The notes under the pieces: model-generated
What the model was told of the DNA's origin: nothing
The model's database searches: none
Seen by the model: the letters and a program-made list of their open reading frames with translations, nothing else
In this document: piece after piece, positions 1 to 5,586 of the stretch
How the letters are laid out: each line of letters starts with the position of its first letter
Numbering within the stretch: position 1 is the stretch's first letter
DNA from: a virus
IMG/VR virus record: IMGVR_UViG_3300008267_000519
Span: 1-21,111 of that record
Reading direction: 5' to 3' (one strand)
DNA length: 21,111 nt
Program-made: the position numbers and the translations under genes

Positions 1-654
1 TTAGGTTGGGGTGTAGTTGATGCTAAACAAGTACGCGCCCGTAAAGGTGATGGTTACCAAAAACACCTAGTTGTGTTCCGTAATAATGATTTGTTCATTG
101 AGGGTGAAGATGGTGATAATGTATTTCCACAAATTCTATTAACTAATAGTCATGATGGTAAAAACGCATTTACATTCACAGCTGGTTTGTTCCGTTTAGT
201 TTGTGAGAATGGTTTAGTAATTTCAACTCAAGAATTTGAGAATATGAAGATTCGCCATTATGGTTATGATTTTGAAGAGTTAGAGAAAGTAATCACTAAT
301 ATGGTTGAAGCGCTTCCACTAGCAGTTGAGTCAATGAATAAATTTAAACAAACTCAATTAGACCAAGAAACAATTATTGAGTTTGCTAAAAGAGCAGTTC
401 AAGTTCGTTTTGGTGAGGAACAAACACAAAATATTGCTATTGATTATAATGACTTAGTAACACCAACACGTCCTGAAGACCGTGGTAATGATTTATGGAG
501 TGTATTTAACACAGTCCAAGAAAAAATTACTCAAGGAATGTTTAATTATACAGTTGGAGCTAAAGTTAGAAAAGCTCGTAAAATTAAAAACTTCCGCCAA
601 GATTTAGATTTAAATGCTAAATTATATGAATTAGCAGCTGAGTTCGCAGCTTAA
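1..654 (+). CDS. DUF932-type phage protein (5' end outside window)
   Basis: The reading frame is open from base 1, so the true start lies upstream; the GTG at 73 is only an internal valine codon. The visible 217 residues contain a DUF932-like core with a TNSHDGKNAF segment followed by a hydrophobic FRLVCENGLVIS segment, which is characteristic of the DUF932/TIGR03299 phage-plasmid family. The C-terminal half is helical and charged. DUF932 proteins are common in large phages and plasmids and their biochemical role is not established, so no activity is assigned. The gene ends in TAA and is followed after 13 bases by a strong terminator, so it closes a transcription unit separate from the tRNA region downstream. 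Family assignment is fairly sure; function is unknown. Confidence 0.75.
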   Translation, partial: LGWGVVDAKQVRARKGDGYQKHLVVFRNNDLFIEGEDGDNVFPQILLTNSHDGKNAFTFTAGLFRLVCENGLVISTQEFENMKIRHYGYDFEELEKVITNMVEALPLAVESMNKFKQTQLDQETIIEFAKRAVQVRFGEEQTQNIAIDYNDLVTPTRPEDRGNDLWSVFNTVQEKITQGMFNYTVGAKVRKARKIKNFRQDLDLNAKLYELAAEFAA

Positions 655-667
655 TATATAAATGTTT

Positions 668-692
668 AAAGCCGGGTTAAGCCCGGCTTTTT
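668..692 (+). terminator. Rho-independent terminator after DUF932 gene
   Basis: A GC-only stem GCCGGG (671-676) pairs with CCCGGC (682-687) around a five-base loop. It is extended by A-T pairs and followed by five T (688-692). It sits directly after the stop codon of the DUF932 gene. Confidence 0.9.
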
Positions 693-706
693 CTATTAAA
701 ATAAAT

Positions 707-735
707 TTGGCTTCCCAGTAAATAAATATTATATT
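707..735 (+). promoter_or_regulatory. Promoter-like site in front of the tRNA region
   Basis: TTGGCT (707-712) is followed by exactly 17 bases and TATATT (730-735), placing a start about 8 bases before the first tRNA. The same -35-like hexamer and spacing recur at 1806-1834 in another gap, which supports both. It is not the TTTG/TAnnTTTG form typical of Bacteroidetes housekeeping promoters. Confidence 0.5.
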
Positions 736-749
736 AATATCATATAAAA

Positions 750-824
750 GGCGGGATGGACTGGAGATGGTTCCAGCTTGGTCTCATAAGCCAAATGACG
801 CAGGTTCGAGTCCTGCTCCCGCAA
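750..824 (+). tRNA. tRNA(CAT), initiator-like tRNA-Met
   Basis: A cloverleaf can be drawn: acceptor 750-756 with 817-823, D-stem CTGG/CCAG (761-764/773-776) with an extra bulged A, anticodon stem TTGGT/GCCAA around CTCATAA (anticodon CAT at 785-787), T-arm GCAGG-TTCGAGT-CCTGC (800-816) and discriminator A824. The acceptor pairs over six bases but positions 1 and 72 are G and A, a mismatch like the unpaired 1:72 of bacterial initiator tRNAs. The GCGGGATGGA start and CTCCCGCAA end also resemble tRNA-fMet. The anticodon stem keeps only two of the three G-C pairs usual in initiators. No CCA is encoded (ACT follows), so host CCA addition is needed. An elongator role cannot be excluded. Confidence 0.85.
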
Positions 825-830
825 CTAAAA

Positions 831-1017
831 CGCTAGATTTTCTAACTCGAAAGAGTGTGTAGGTGCAAGTCCTACCTTGAGTACAATGAGTAAGAGATAC
901 TCACCGGTCTTTGGTCTAAGTCCTTAATAATAGACTCGCTTAAACCGGACAGCGGAATGCCGGTTCTTAGGGCTAAAGGCGGCAATCACACCTCCTCCTT
1001 CGTAGTGTGACTTTTTT
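831..1017 (+). ncRNA. Unassigned structured RNA between two tRNAs
   Basis: No plausible gene is present here. GC content is about 47% over 841-1010 by hand count, clearly above the AT-rich genes around it. Visible hairpins are ACTC-GAAA-GAGT (845-856, GNRA-type loop), GTAGG-TGCAAGT-CCTAC (859-875), TGAGTA/TACTCA (878-883/898-903), AACCGG/CCGGTT (943-948/960-965) nested inside CTAAG/CTTAG (916-920/966-970), and a final terminator hairpin (986-1017). The first two hairpins, followed by CTTGAGTA, look like the variable arm, T-arm and 3' acceptor strand of a long-variable-arm tRNA, but no matching 5' half fits. I compared it by memory with group I and II introns, tmRNA and RNase P RNA and found no core motif. 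The 77 bases from the terminator to the next tRNA hold only weak hairpins. Confidence 0.45.
986..1017 (+). terminator. Rho-independent terminator with CCTCCTT loop
   Basis: The stem TCACAC (986-991)/GTGTGA (1005-1010) is followed by C and six T (1012-1017). The 13-base loop is CTCCTCCTTCGTA, so it displays CCTCCTT (994-1000), the same bases as the anti-Shine-Dalgarno end of 16S rRNA. It ends the putative RNA and possibly the transcript of the first tRNA. Confidence 0.75.
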
Positions 1018-1094
1018 AATGGGGATGCCCTTCAGGTTTCATCAATAGGAAAAAACCGAAATAACTACTCACTAGAATCTCAGGTGGGGAATTT

Positions 1095-1168
1095 GCGCCC
1101 TTAGCTCATTCGGTTAGAGCAACTGACTCATAATCAGTAGGTGCCTGGTTCGATCCCAGGAGGGCGCA
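1095..1168 (+). tRNA. tRNA(CAT), probable tRNA-Ile2 or elongator tRNA-Met
   Basis: A perfect cloverleaf: acceptor GCGCCCT/AGGGCGC (1095-1101/1161-1167), D-stem GCTC/GAGC, anticodon stem ACTGA/TCAGT with loop CTCATAA (CAT at 1129-1131), variable AGGTG, T-arm CCTGG-TTCGATC-CCAGG and discriminator A1168; CCA is not encoded. CAT may read AUG (Met) or, after lysidine modification by TilS, AUA (Ile). The pairs C4-G69 and C5-G68, used by TilS to recognise tRNA-Ile2 in E. coli, are both present, and the CCCTTAGCTCA start resembles E. coli tRNA-Ile2. ATA codons are abundant in the tail genes, which gives such a tRNA a use. The Ile2/Met choice is an inference. Confidence 0.95.
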
Positions 1169-1182
1169 CTAAATTTATTATT

Positions 1183-1326
1183 ATGTTAATATTAACAGCT
1201 GTTTTACTTATTGAGACTATTTTATCAATTACTTATCTTTATACTCTAAATAAACGAGTAAAATATTTAGAAGACGAAATAAGTAGGTTAAAAACACAGA
1301 ATATAAAACAATTATTAAAGGGTTAA
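1183..1326 (+). CDS. Small single-pass membrane protein with coiled coil
   Basis: The 47-residue product has one hydrophobic segment (about residues 2-19), then an aromatic-basic border and a short charged helix with heptad-like Leu/Ile spacing (about residues 22-43). The same frame is open upstream into the second tRNA, but the ATG at 1183 is the first start outside the tRNA and puts the membrane segment at the N-terminus, so I chose it. A single membrane anchor with a cytoplasmic or periplasmic coiled coil occurs in many small phage proteins, including spanin-like ones, but no lipobox or other diagnostic feature is seen. It lies 14 bases after the tRNA and is followed by a terminator-like hairpin. 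Function unknown. Confidence 0.65.
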   Translation: MLILTAVLLIETILSITYLYTLNKRVKYLEDEISRLKTQNIKQLLKG

Positions 1327-1338
1327 TTTGATTGTAAA

Positions 1339-1359
1339 AGCGGCTTAAAGCCGCTATTT
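1339..1359 (+). terminator. Terminator-like hairpin
   Basis: AGCGGCT (1339-1345) pairs with AGCCGCT (1349-1355) around a three-base loop, followed by ATTTC. The T-run is weak on the + strand; on the - strand the stem is followed by TTTTAC. It closes the tRNA/small membrane protein unit. Confidence 0.6.
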
Positions 1360-1373
1360 CCCTACTTATCATA

Positions 1374-1382
1374 TATTTATAT
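1374..1382 (+). promoter_or_regulatory. TATTTATA element before gene at 1385
   Basis: TATTTATAT lies two bases before the ATG at 1385. It is a weaker copy (no TATAAT) of the element TATTTATAAY found in four gaps of the late gene cluster. Confidence 0.3.
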
Positions 1383-1384
1383 AT

Positions 1385-1798
1385 ATGGATATCGAAGAAC
1401 TTTTTAATTTATTTAAAAATCCTGAAGAAGAAAAGGATGAAAGTATTCAAATTAACTTAGCTGAATACCCAGCTGTATGGATGGGAATGTTTAAAAAGTT
1501 AATATTAAATTATCAGACATTTAGTAAACAATTACTTAAATTTTTTGAAACCTCAGACCCTCAACTTGATATTAATGATATTGAAAAAGCTGGATGTTAT
1601 ATGGTATTCAATAGAGCATTGGATAATTTATCTAAAATAGAAGTTGATAATTCTTTTCATATTGAGTGCCTTAAATTTTACGCTGATGATGATTTTAAAA
1701 AGGCTCTTAGCTTAGCTATAGATTATTTTGTATCTGAAGAAGAGTATGAGAAATGTTCATATCTTCAAAAAATTCATGATACAGTAAACTTCTCTTAA
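1385..1798 (+). CDS. Uncharacterised acidic helical protein, 137 aa
   Basis: I do not recognise this protein. It is acidic (MDIEELFNLF start, EEEKDE at 14-19, SEEEYEK near the C-terminus), mostly helical by residue pattern, and has no signal peptide, membrane segment or known catalytic motif. It has a hydrophobic, Trp-containing middle (EYPAVWMGMFKKL, about residues 27-39) and two cysteines, C51-like positions being absent from the N-terminal third. The ATG at 1385 follows an AT-only stretch without a Shine-Dalgarno sequence. The gene stands alone between a terminator-like hairpin and a promoter-like site. Its place just ahead of the HD hydrolase and late sigma genes suggests an early or middle gene, but this is a guess from position only. 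Confidence 0.7.
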   Translation: MDIEELFNLFKNPEEEKDESIQINLAEYPAVWMGMFKKLILNYQTFSKQLLKFFETSDPQLDINDIEKAGCYMVFNRALDNLSKIEVDNSFHIECLKFYADDDFKKALSLAIDYFVSEEEYEKCSYLQKIHDTVNFS

Positions 1799-1805
1799 AA
1801 ATAGC

Positions 1806-1834
1806 TTGGCTTTTATATTTTTACTATTTACATT
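1806..1834 (+). promoter_or_regulatory. Promoter-like site, same form as at 707
   Basis: TTGGCT (1806-1811), 17 bases, then TACATT (1829-1834). The -35-like hexamer and spacer length match those at 707-735. It would start transcription at about 1841, in front of the genes for the 61-residue protein, the HD hydrolase and the late sigma factor. Confidence 0.45.
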
Positions 1835-1835
1835 A

Positions 1836-1907
1836 TAACTACGAGTTATGAGACAATTAATAAACGTAGAGAAAAAGAAATGTGATTAAGGTAACTACGG
1901 GTAATGA
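1836..1907. repeat. Pair of 16-base direct repeats, TAACTACGRGTWATGA
   Basis: Copy one is at 1836-1851 and copy two at 1892-1907, 56 bases apart and identical at 14 of 16 positions. Copy one forms a small palindrome (ATAACT-ACG-AGTTAT, 1835-1849); copy two has lost the symmetry. Each copy ends in ATGA and opens a tiny frame (13 codons from 1848, 12 codons from 1903). Possible operator, leader peptide or translational element; nothing more can be said. Confidence 0.55.
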
Positions 1908-1931
1908 AATATTCTATTAAAATAATTTACT

Positions 1932-2117
1932 ATGAAAAATAAAAATAATGTTCTACATCAATTAGATAAAATTGATAGTATTACTAATCAACTAAATTTT
2001 GTTGTGAAAAATCAACAACCAATTGAAGAATATCTAAAACTTTTAGAGATATTAAGAGAAACTGTAGACCAAACTCGCTTATTTGTTGAATCTGAGCAGA
2101 CAATATATAACTACTAA
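1932..2117 (+). CDS. Small helical protein, 61 aa, unknown
   Basis: A short, probably all-helical protein with regularly spaced Leu/Ile residues (about residues 8-50) consistent with a coiled coil or helical hairpin. It has no membrane segment, cysteine pair or known motif, and I do not recognise the family. The ATG at 1932 is preceded by an A/T-rich stretch ending in TTTACT. The stop codon is one base before the ATG of the HD-domain gene, so the two are very likely translated together. The upstream gap holds a promoter-like site and two direct repeats, making this the first gene of the unit that leads to the late sigma factor. Confidence 0.65.
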   Translation: MKNKNNVLHQLDKIDSITNQLNFVVKNQQPIEEYLKLLEILRETVDQTRLFVESEQTIYNY

Positions 2118-2118
2118 T

Positions 2119-2901
2119 ATGAATTTAACAGCCGAACAAATACAACAAAACTGGATAGATTTAGAGGAAACTATTAAATTATACATCAGTGAGCCACGTT
2201 GTTCACAGTTACTTGATTTCTACTCTAACTACTCAGAACGTCTTATGTTAATGCCAGCAGCTCATAAGAAAGAATACCATAATGCTTTCCCAGGTGGTTA
2301 CGTAGATCACGTATTACGAGTTATCGATTGTGCTCTTAAACTAAATAATATTTGGGTTGAAATGGGAGTAGACACTTCTACTTACACTAAAGAAGAATTA
2401 GTATTCGCAGCTTTAAACCATGATTTAGGTAAAATGGGTGATGAACAACATGATGCTTATATTCCTCAGGATGATCAATGGCGTAAAGATAAATTAGGTG
2501 AAGATTATAAATTTAATGACCGCTTAGAATTTATGTCAGTACCAGATCGTAGTTTACATTTACTACTTTCTCATGGTATCCAGATGTCTAAAAATGAATG
2601 GTTGGCAATTAAATTACATGATGGTTTATATGATGATGCTAATAAACCATATTTAATGTCTTGGTCACCAGAAACAAAACCTCGCACTTCATTAATTTAT
2701 ATCATTCATCAGGCTGATTTAATGGCCGCTCGTATTGAGTTTGAACGTGAATGGAATCCAAAATTAAAAGATGGGGATAAAAAGAAAGTTAATAATTTTA
2801 GTTTAACTACTGAAAAGAAAGCTTCTAAACCAACAATTAAAACTAAAACATTAAGTTCAATTGAAAGTACAGGACTAATGAATATGTTAAATGATTTATG
2901 A
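2119..2901 (+). CDS. HD-domain phosphohydrolase
   Basis: Of the HD superfamily, metal-dependent phosphohydrolases acting on nucleotides or related phosphoesters. The 260-residue product shows H54 and H64 in HNAFPGGYVDHVLRV, the signature H101-D102 in NHDLGK, later histidines H152 (SHG) and H167, and D200 in HQAD, which together give a full metal-binding set. The Lys-rich tail (about 215-246) looks disordered. I chose the ATG at 2119 because it follows the preceding stop by one base; a TTG further upstream would overlap that gene. The stop overlaps the next start (ATGA). Substrate cannot be told; dNTP or cyclic-nucleotide hydrolysis, including removal of a host defence signal, are possibilities, not conclusions. 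Confidence 0.85.
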   Translation: MNLTAEQIQQNWIDLEETIKLYISEPRCSQLLDFYSNYSERLMLMPAAHKKEYHNAFPGGYVDHVLRVIDCALKLNNIWVEMGVDTSTYTKEELVFAALNHDLGKMGDEQHDAYIPQDDQWRKDKLGEDYKFNDRLEFMSVPDRSLHLLLSHGIQMSKNEWLAIKLHDGLYDDANKPYLMSWSPETKPRTSLIYIIHQADLMAARIEFEREWNPKLKDGDKKKVNNFSLTTEKKASKPTIKTKTLSSIESTGLMNMLNDL

Positions 2902-3173
2902 TAATACTAACAATAATATTAGGAATAATGGTCGTGATCTTAGGATACACGACCTTTAATCTTCTTAAAAAGAATGAACGACAAGAGGATATTTTAGCTG
3001 GTTATATGTCTTATTTAAATAAAATATCAGATACAATTGACTTTGCTGATAAGAAACTTAAAGAAGTAGACGCTAGGGGATCATTTGAATCAGATGATGA
3101 AGTAGGTTTTTTCTTTAAACAAATTAAACAATTGCAAGATATATTAAACGCTTTTAAAATTAAAAATTTATGA
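2898..3173 (+). CDS. Small membrane-anchored phage protein
   Basis: The 91-residue product starts with a strong hydrophobic segment (about residues 2-22, MIILTIILGIMVVILGY) followed by Lys/Asn-rich residues, so it is likely anchored with the C-terminus in the cytoplasm. The remainder is helical and carries DARGSFESDDEVGFFFKQIK (about residues 58-77), a motif I associate with small uncharacterised proteins of marine T4-like phages; that is memory, not a search. It overlaps the HD-domain gene by ATGA at its start and the sigma gene by ATGA at its end, so the three are translationally coupled. Function unknown. Confidence 0.75.
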   Translation: MIILTIILGIMVVILGYTTFNLLKKNERQEDILAGYMSYLNKISDTIDFADKKLKEVDARGSFESDDEVGFFFKQIKQLQDILNAFKIKNL

Positions 3174-3880
3174 TTGAGGTGAAAGCTAAGAAAAAATCCA
3201 CTCAATATTTTACTCAAGATACTGAAGATGCTATAGTATTATATAATAATACTTCTGATTATGATGAGAAAGATAGAATATATAGAACACGTATACATTA
3301 TGCTTTCTTTAAATTAACAGAAAATATTATCCATACTTTTAAATTTTACTACACTGAAGTAGATAATATTGAGGATTTACAACATGAAGTAATAACATTT
3401 TTACTTTCCAAAATCCATCTATTCAACCCAGCTAAAGGAGCTAAAGCATACTCATATTTTGGTACTATTGCTAAACGTTATTTAATTATTACTAATACTA
3501 AAAATTATAAAAAACGAGTAGATAAAGCACCTATTGAGGAAATTGAATCAAATGAAGATTTCTCATATACAATTGAAGAAGGATCAGCTCAAGATAAATT
3601 ATCTAATTTTATTGATGAATACGTTTCACACTGTACTAAGAATATTTATACTTTATTTCCTAAAGAAAATGATGCCCAAATAGCTGATGCTATTTTAGAG
3701 TTATTCCGTAAGCGTGAGAGTATAGACATTTTTAATAAAAAAGCACTATATATATACATTCGTGAGATTATTGACGCTAAAACCCCTAAAATCACTAAGA
3801 TAGCCGATAAATTATATATTGTATTTAAACAACATTATTTTTTCTATCTAGAAAATGGATATACAGATTTCCATCGTTGA
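3170..3880 (+). CDS. gp55: Late transcription sigma factor, T4 gp55-like
   Basis: A minimal sigma factor that would direct the RNA polymerase to late promoters. The region 66-112 (NIEDLQHEVITFLLSKIHLF, then NPAKGAKAYSYFGTIAKRYL) has the pattern of sigma region 2, with the aromatic-rich FNPAKGAKAYSYFGTIAKRY segment typical of gp55-like phage proteins. The C-terminal part (about 190-225, with TPKITKIADKLYIVFKQHY) could be a reduced helix-turn-helix related to region 4. Length (236 aa) is somewhat above T4 gp55 (185 aa). The start overlaps the preceding stop as ATGA. It lies directly upstream of the tail genes it is expected to switch on, and a TATTTATAAT element starts at the base after its stop codon. 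Confidence 0.8.
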   Translation: MIEVKAKKKSTQYFTQDTEDAIVLYNNTSDYDEKDRIYRTRIHYAFFKLTENIIHTFKFYYTEVDNIEDLQHEVITFLLSKIHLFNPAKGAKAYSYFGTIAKRYLIITNTKNYKKRVDKAPIEEIESNEDFSYTIEEGSAQDKLSNFIDEYVSHCTKNIYTLFPKENDAQIADAILELFRKRESIDIFNKKALYIYIREIIDAKTPKITKIADKLYIVFKQHYFFYLENGYTDFHR

Positions 3881-3890
3881 TATTTATAAT
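3881..3890 (+). promoter_or_regulatory. TATTTATAAT element, candidate late promoter
   Basis: Occupies the gap right after the sigma gene; the next ATG is 12 bases downstream. Contains TATAAT on the + strand and TATAAATA on the - strand. One of four near-identical copies in gaps of the late cluster. Confidence 0.5.
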
Positions 3891-3902
3891 TAAAATAAAT
3901 AT

Positions 3903-4247
3903 ATGAGTAATGGTTTAGATAATGTTGTTTTTGGTAAAAAGAAATTCTCTGATTTATTAGAGGAGATTTATGATAATCAAAAAAAGAAAGAAAAACAAAT
4001 ATCTATATTAATTTCTGAGTTAAAACCACTTGTACAAAGTATAGGTGACGCTACTCTTATTGTTCCTTTAATTAAAGAATACTTAGAAATAAGTGTTAAA
4101 AATGATGAACAATTAATCAAAATGGCTACTATTATTCAACGTATTATGAATAATAACGCTAATAACACTGATGGTGGATTTGGTATTTCTGAAGAAGAAA
4201 AACAACAGTTATTAGCTGAAATAGATAAATTTAAAACTGAAGAATAA
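3903..4247 (+). CDS. Conserved helical phage protein, 114 aa
   Basis: A charged helical protein: FGKKKFSDLLEEIYDNQKKK near the N-terminus (about 10-29), then a hydrophobic helix (SELKPLVQSIGDATLIVPLI, about 38-57), a second helix ending in an Asn-rich linker and an acidic C-terminal helix. I associate this pattern with an uncharacterised protein next to baseplate genes in large marine phages, from memory. It has no enzyme motif or membrane segment. The stop codon shares a base with the start of the spike gene (TAATG), so they are coupled; it may be a tail assembly or chaperone protein, which is an inference from position alone. It is the first gene after a candidate late promoter. Confidence 0.65.
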   Translation: MSNGLDNVVFGKKKFSDLLEEIYDNQKKKEKQISILISELKPLVQSIGDATLIVPLIKEYLEISVKNDEQLIKMATIIQRIMNNNANNTDGGFGISEEEKQQLLAEIDKFKTEE

Positions 4248-5584
4248 TGGGTATAGATATATCATTCGGAACAGTTGGAATGAATAATGTTGTTTACACA
4301 ACAGGAAATACCTCTAAAGTAAACACAAATTCTCAGTTAGCATCTGGAATAGGTACTCTTATAGCAGCTAGAGTAAAACATATTATACTTGATGACTCTG
4401 AAGAAGTTAATGGTGTTAATAATAGACATTTATTTAATAAATTTGGGGACTGGAGTAGTATAGGTACCATATTTTGGGAATATGTTAATAACCCAATTTC
4501 AGGAAGTGGATTTAATCAAAATCAATATGCTATACCTATTTTCCCAAATATTAAAAATTATCCATTAATTAATGAGATTATATATATAGCTCAATTACCC
4601 AATCCGAATATATCTTTAAATTTATCAACTAATTCTTATTATTATTTCCCACCACTTAATATGTGGAATAGCCAAATACATAACGCTATGCCTGGGTTTG
4701 ATAATGATCCTTTAAATGATTTAAATCAACAAGTTGATTACCAAGAATCATTTCAAGGAGCTGTTAGAAAAATAGAAGATAATAGTTCTGAGATTTATTT
4801 AGGTAAGACTTTTAGTGAAAGAATAGAGACACATCCTTTATTACCATATGAAGGTGATATAATCTATGAAGGTAGATGGGGTAATTCTTTAAGATTAGGT
4901 TCAACAGTTAATAATTCTTATATACCTAATAATTGGTCTTCCACTGGTTCAAATGGAGACCCTATAACTATAATAAGAAATGGTCAAGCTGATTATATCT
5001 CTGATCCATGGATACCTGTAGTTGAAGATATAAATAATGATTTAACATCTATTTATTTAACTTCTAATCAAATTGTTCCTTTATTCGCTTCAAGTACAAA
5101 TAATTTTTCATTTTCAACAAATACTACACAACCACCTACTAATGTAAGCCAATACGCTGGGAACCAAATTATTTTAAATTCAGGCAGATTAGTATTTAAT
5201 GCTAAAAATGATTCAATAGTAGCATTAGCTAATAAATCAATACAATTATCATGCCAAGAAACAATAGGGATGGACGCTACTCAAATAGCATTAACATCTG
5301 ATAAAGTTTATTTAGGATCATCAGAAGGTATTGAAGGAACTAGTTTACAATCAGCTATATTAGGAGAAAATTTAATAACTCAATTAACTCAATTAGTGAC
5401 TAGTTTAAAAAGTTTAGCTACATCTGTAACTAACGCTATAGATTCTAATGGAGCTCCTATATCTGATTTTATAGTGGTAGGCACTAGTTTAAAAGCAACA
5501 TGTGATGATATTTTAAAAGTACTTAATAAAAAACCAAACACTAATGGTAGTTTATTATCTAATAAGGTTAAAATAAGACAATAA
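4247..5584 (+). CDS. gp5-like baseplate spike/hub protein, no lysozyme domain
   Basis: Likely the needle-like central spike of the baseplate, which pierces the outer membrane. Residues 200-222 (EGDIIYEGRWGNSLRLGST and neighbours) match the start of the OB-fold of gp5/VgrG-like proteins; about 240-275 continues it. Residues 305-360 show short alternating hydrophobic/polar strands (ILNSGRLVFNAK, IVALANKSIQLSC, IALTSDKVYLGS) like the intertwined beta-helix of spikes. The end (370-425) is a helical stretch rich in Leu/Thr. At 445 residues it resembles gp5 (575 aa) without the lysozyme domain, for which I see no motif. The next gene may supply the missing wall-degrading function. Confidence 0.7.
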   Translation: MGIDISFGTVGMNNVVYTTGNTSKVNTNSQLASGIGTLIAARVKHIILDDSEEVNGVNNRHLFNKFGDWSSIGTIFWEYVNNPISGSGFNQNQYAIPIFPNIKNYPLINEIIYIAQLPNPNISLNLSTNSYYYFPPLNMWNSQIHNAMPGFDNDPLNDLNQQVDYQESFQGAVRKIEDNSSEIYLGKTFSERIETHPLLPYEGDIIYEGRWGNSLRLGSTVNNSYIPNNWSSTGSNGDPITIIRNGQADYISDPWIPVVEDINNDLTSIYLTSNQIVPLFASSTNNFSFSTNTTQPPTNVSQYAGNQIILNSGRLVFNAKNDSIVALANKSIQLSCQETIGMDATQIALTSDKVYLGSSEGIEGTSLQSAILGENLITQLTQLVTSLKSLATSVTNAIDSNGAPISDFIVVGTSLKATCDDILKVLNKKPNTNGSLLSNKVKIRQ

Positions 5585-5586
5585 TT

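Noticed and set aside
73-75. GTG as start of the first gene
   Set aside because: The frame is open to base 1 with matching DUF932-like residues before it, so the gene continues outside the window.
825-1094. Group I or II intron, tmRNA or RNase P RNA
   Set aside because: I searched by eye for the conserved cores (P7-type, domain V, tmRNA ends, RNase P CR motifs) and found none. GTGTAGGTGCAAGTCC resembles a group II start only loosely.
1018-1094. Short frame from ATG near 1020
   Set aside because: It stops after eight codons and has no supporting context.
1141-1182. Longer start for the small membrane protein
   Set aside because: An upstream start would lie inside the tRNA. The ATG at 1183 places the membrane segment at the N-terminus.
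3011-3217. Open frame on the - strand
   Set aside because: It lies wholly across the small membrane protein and sigma genes, has no sensible composition and no start context; it is a shadow of the + strand genes.
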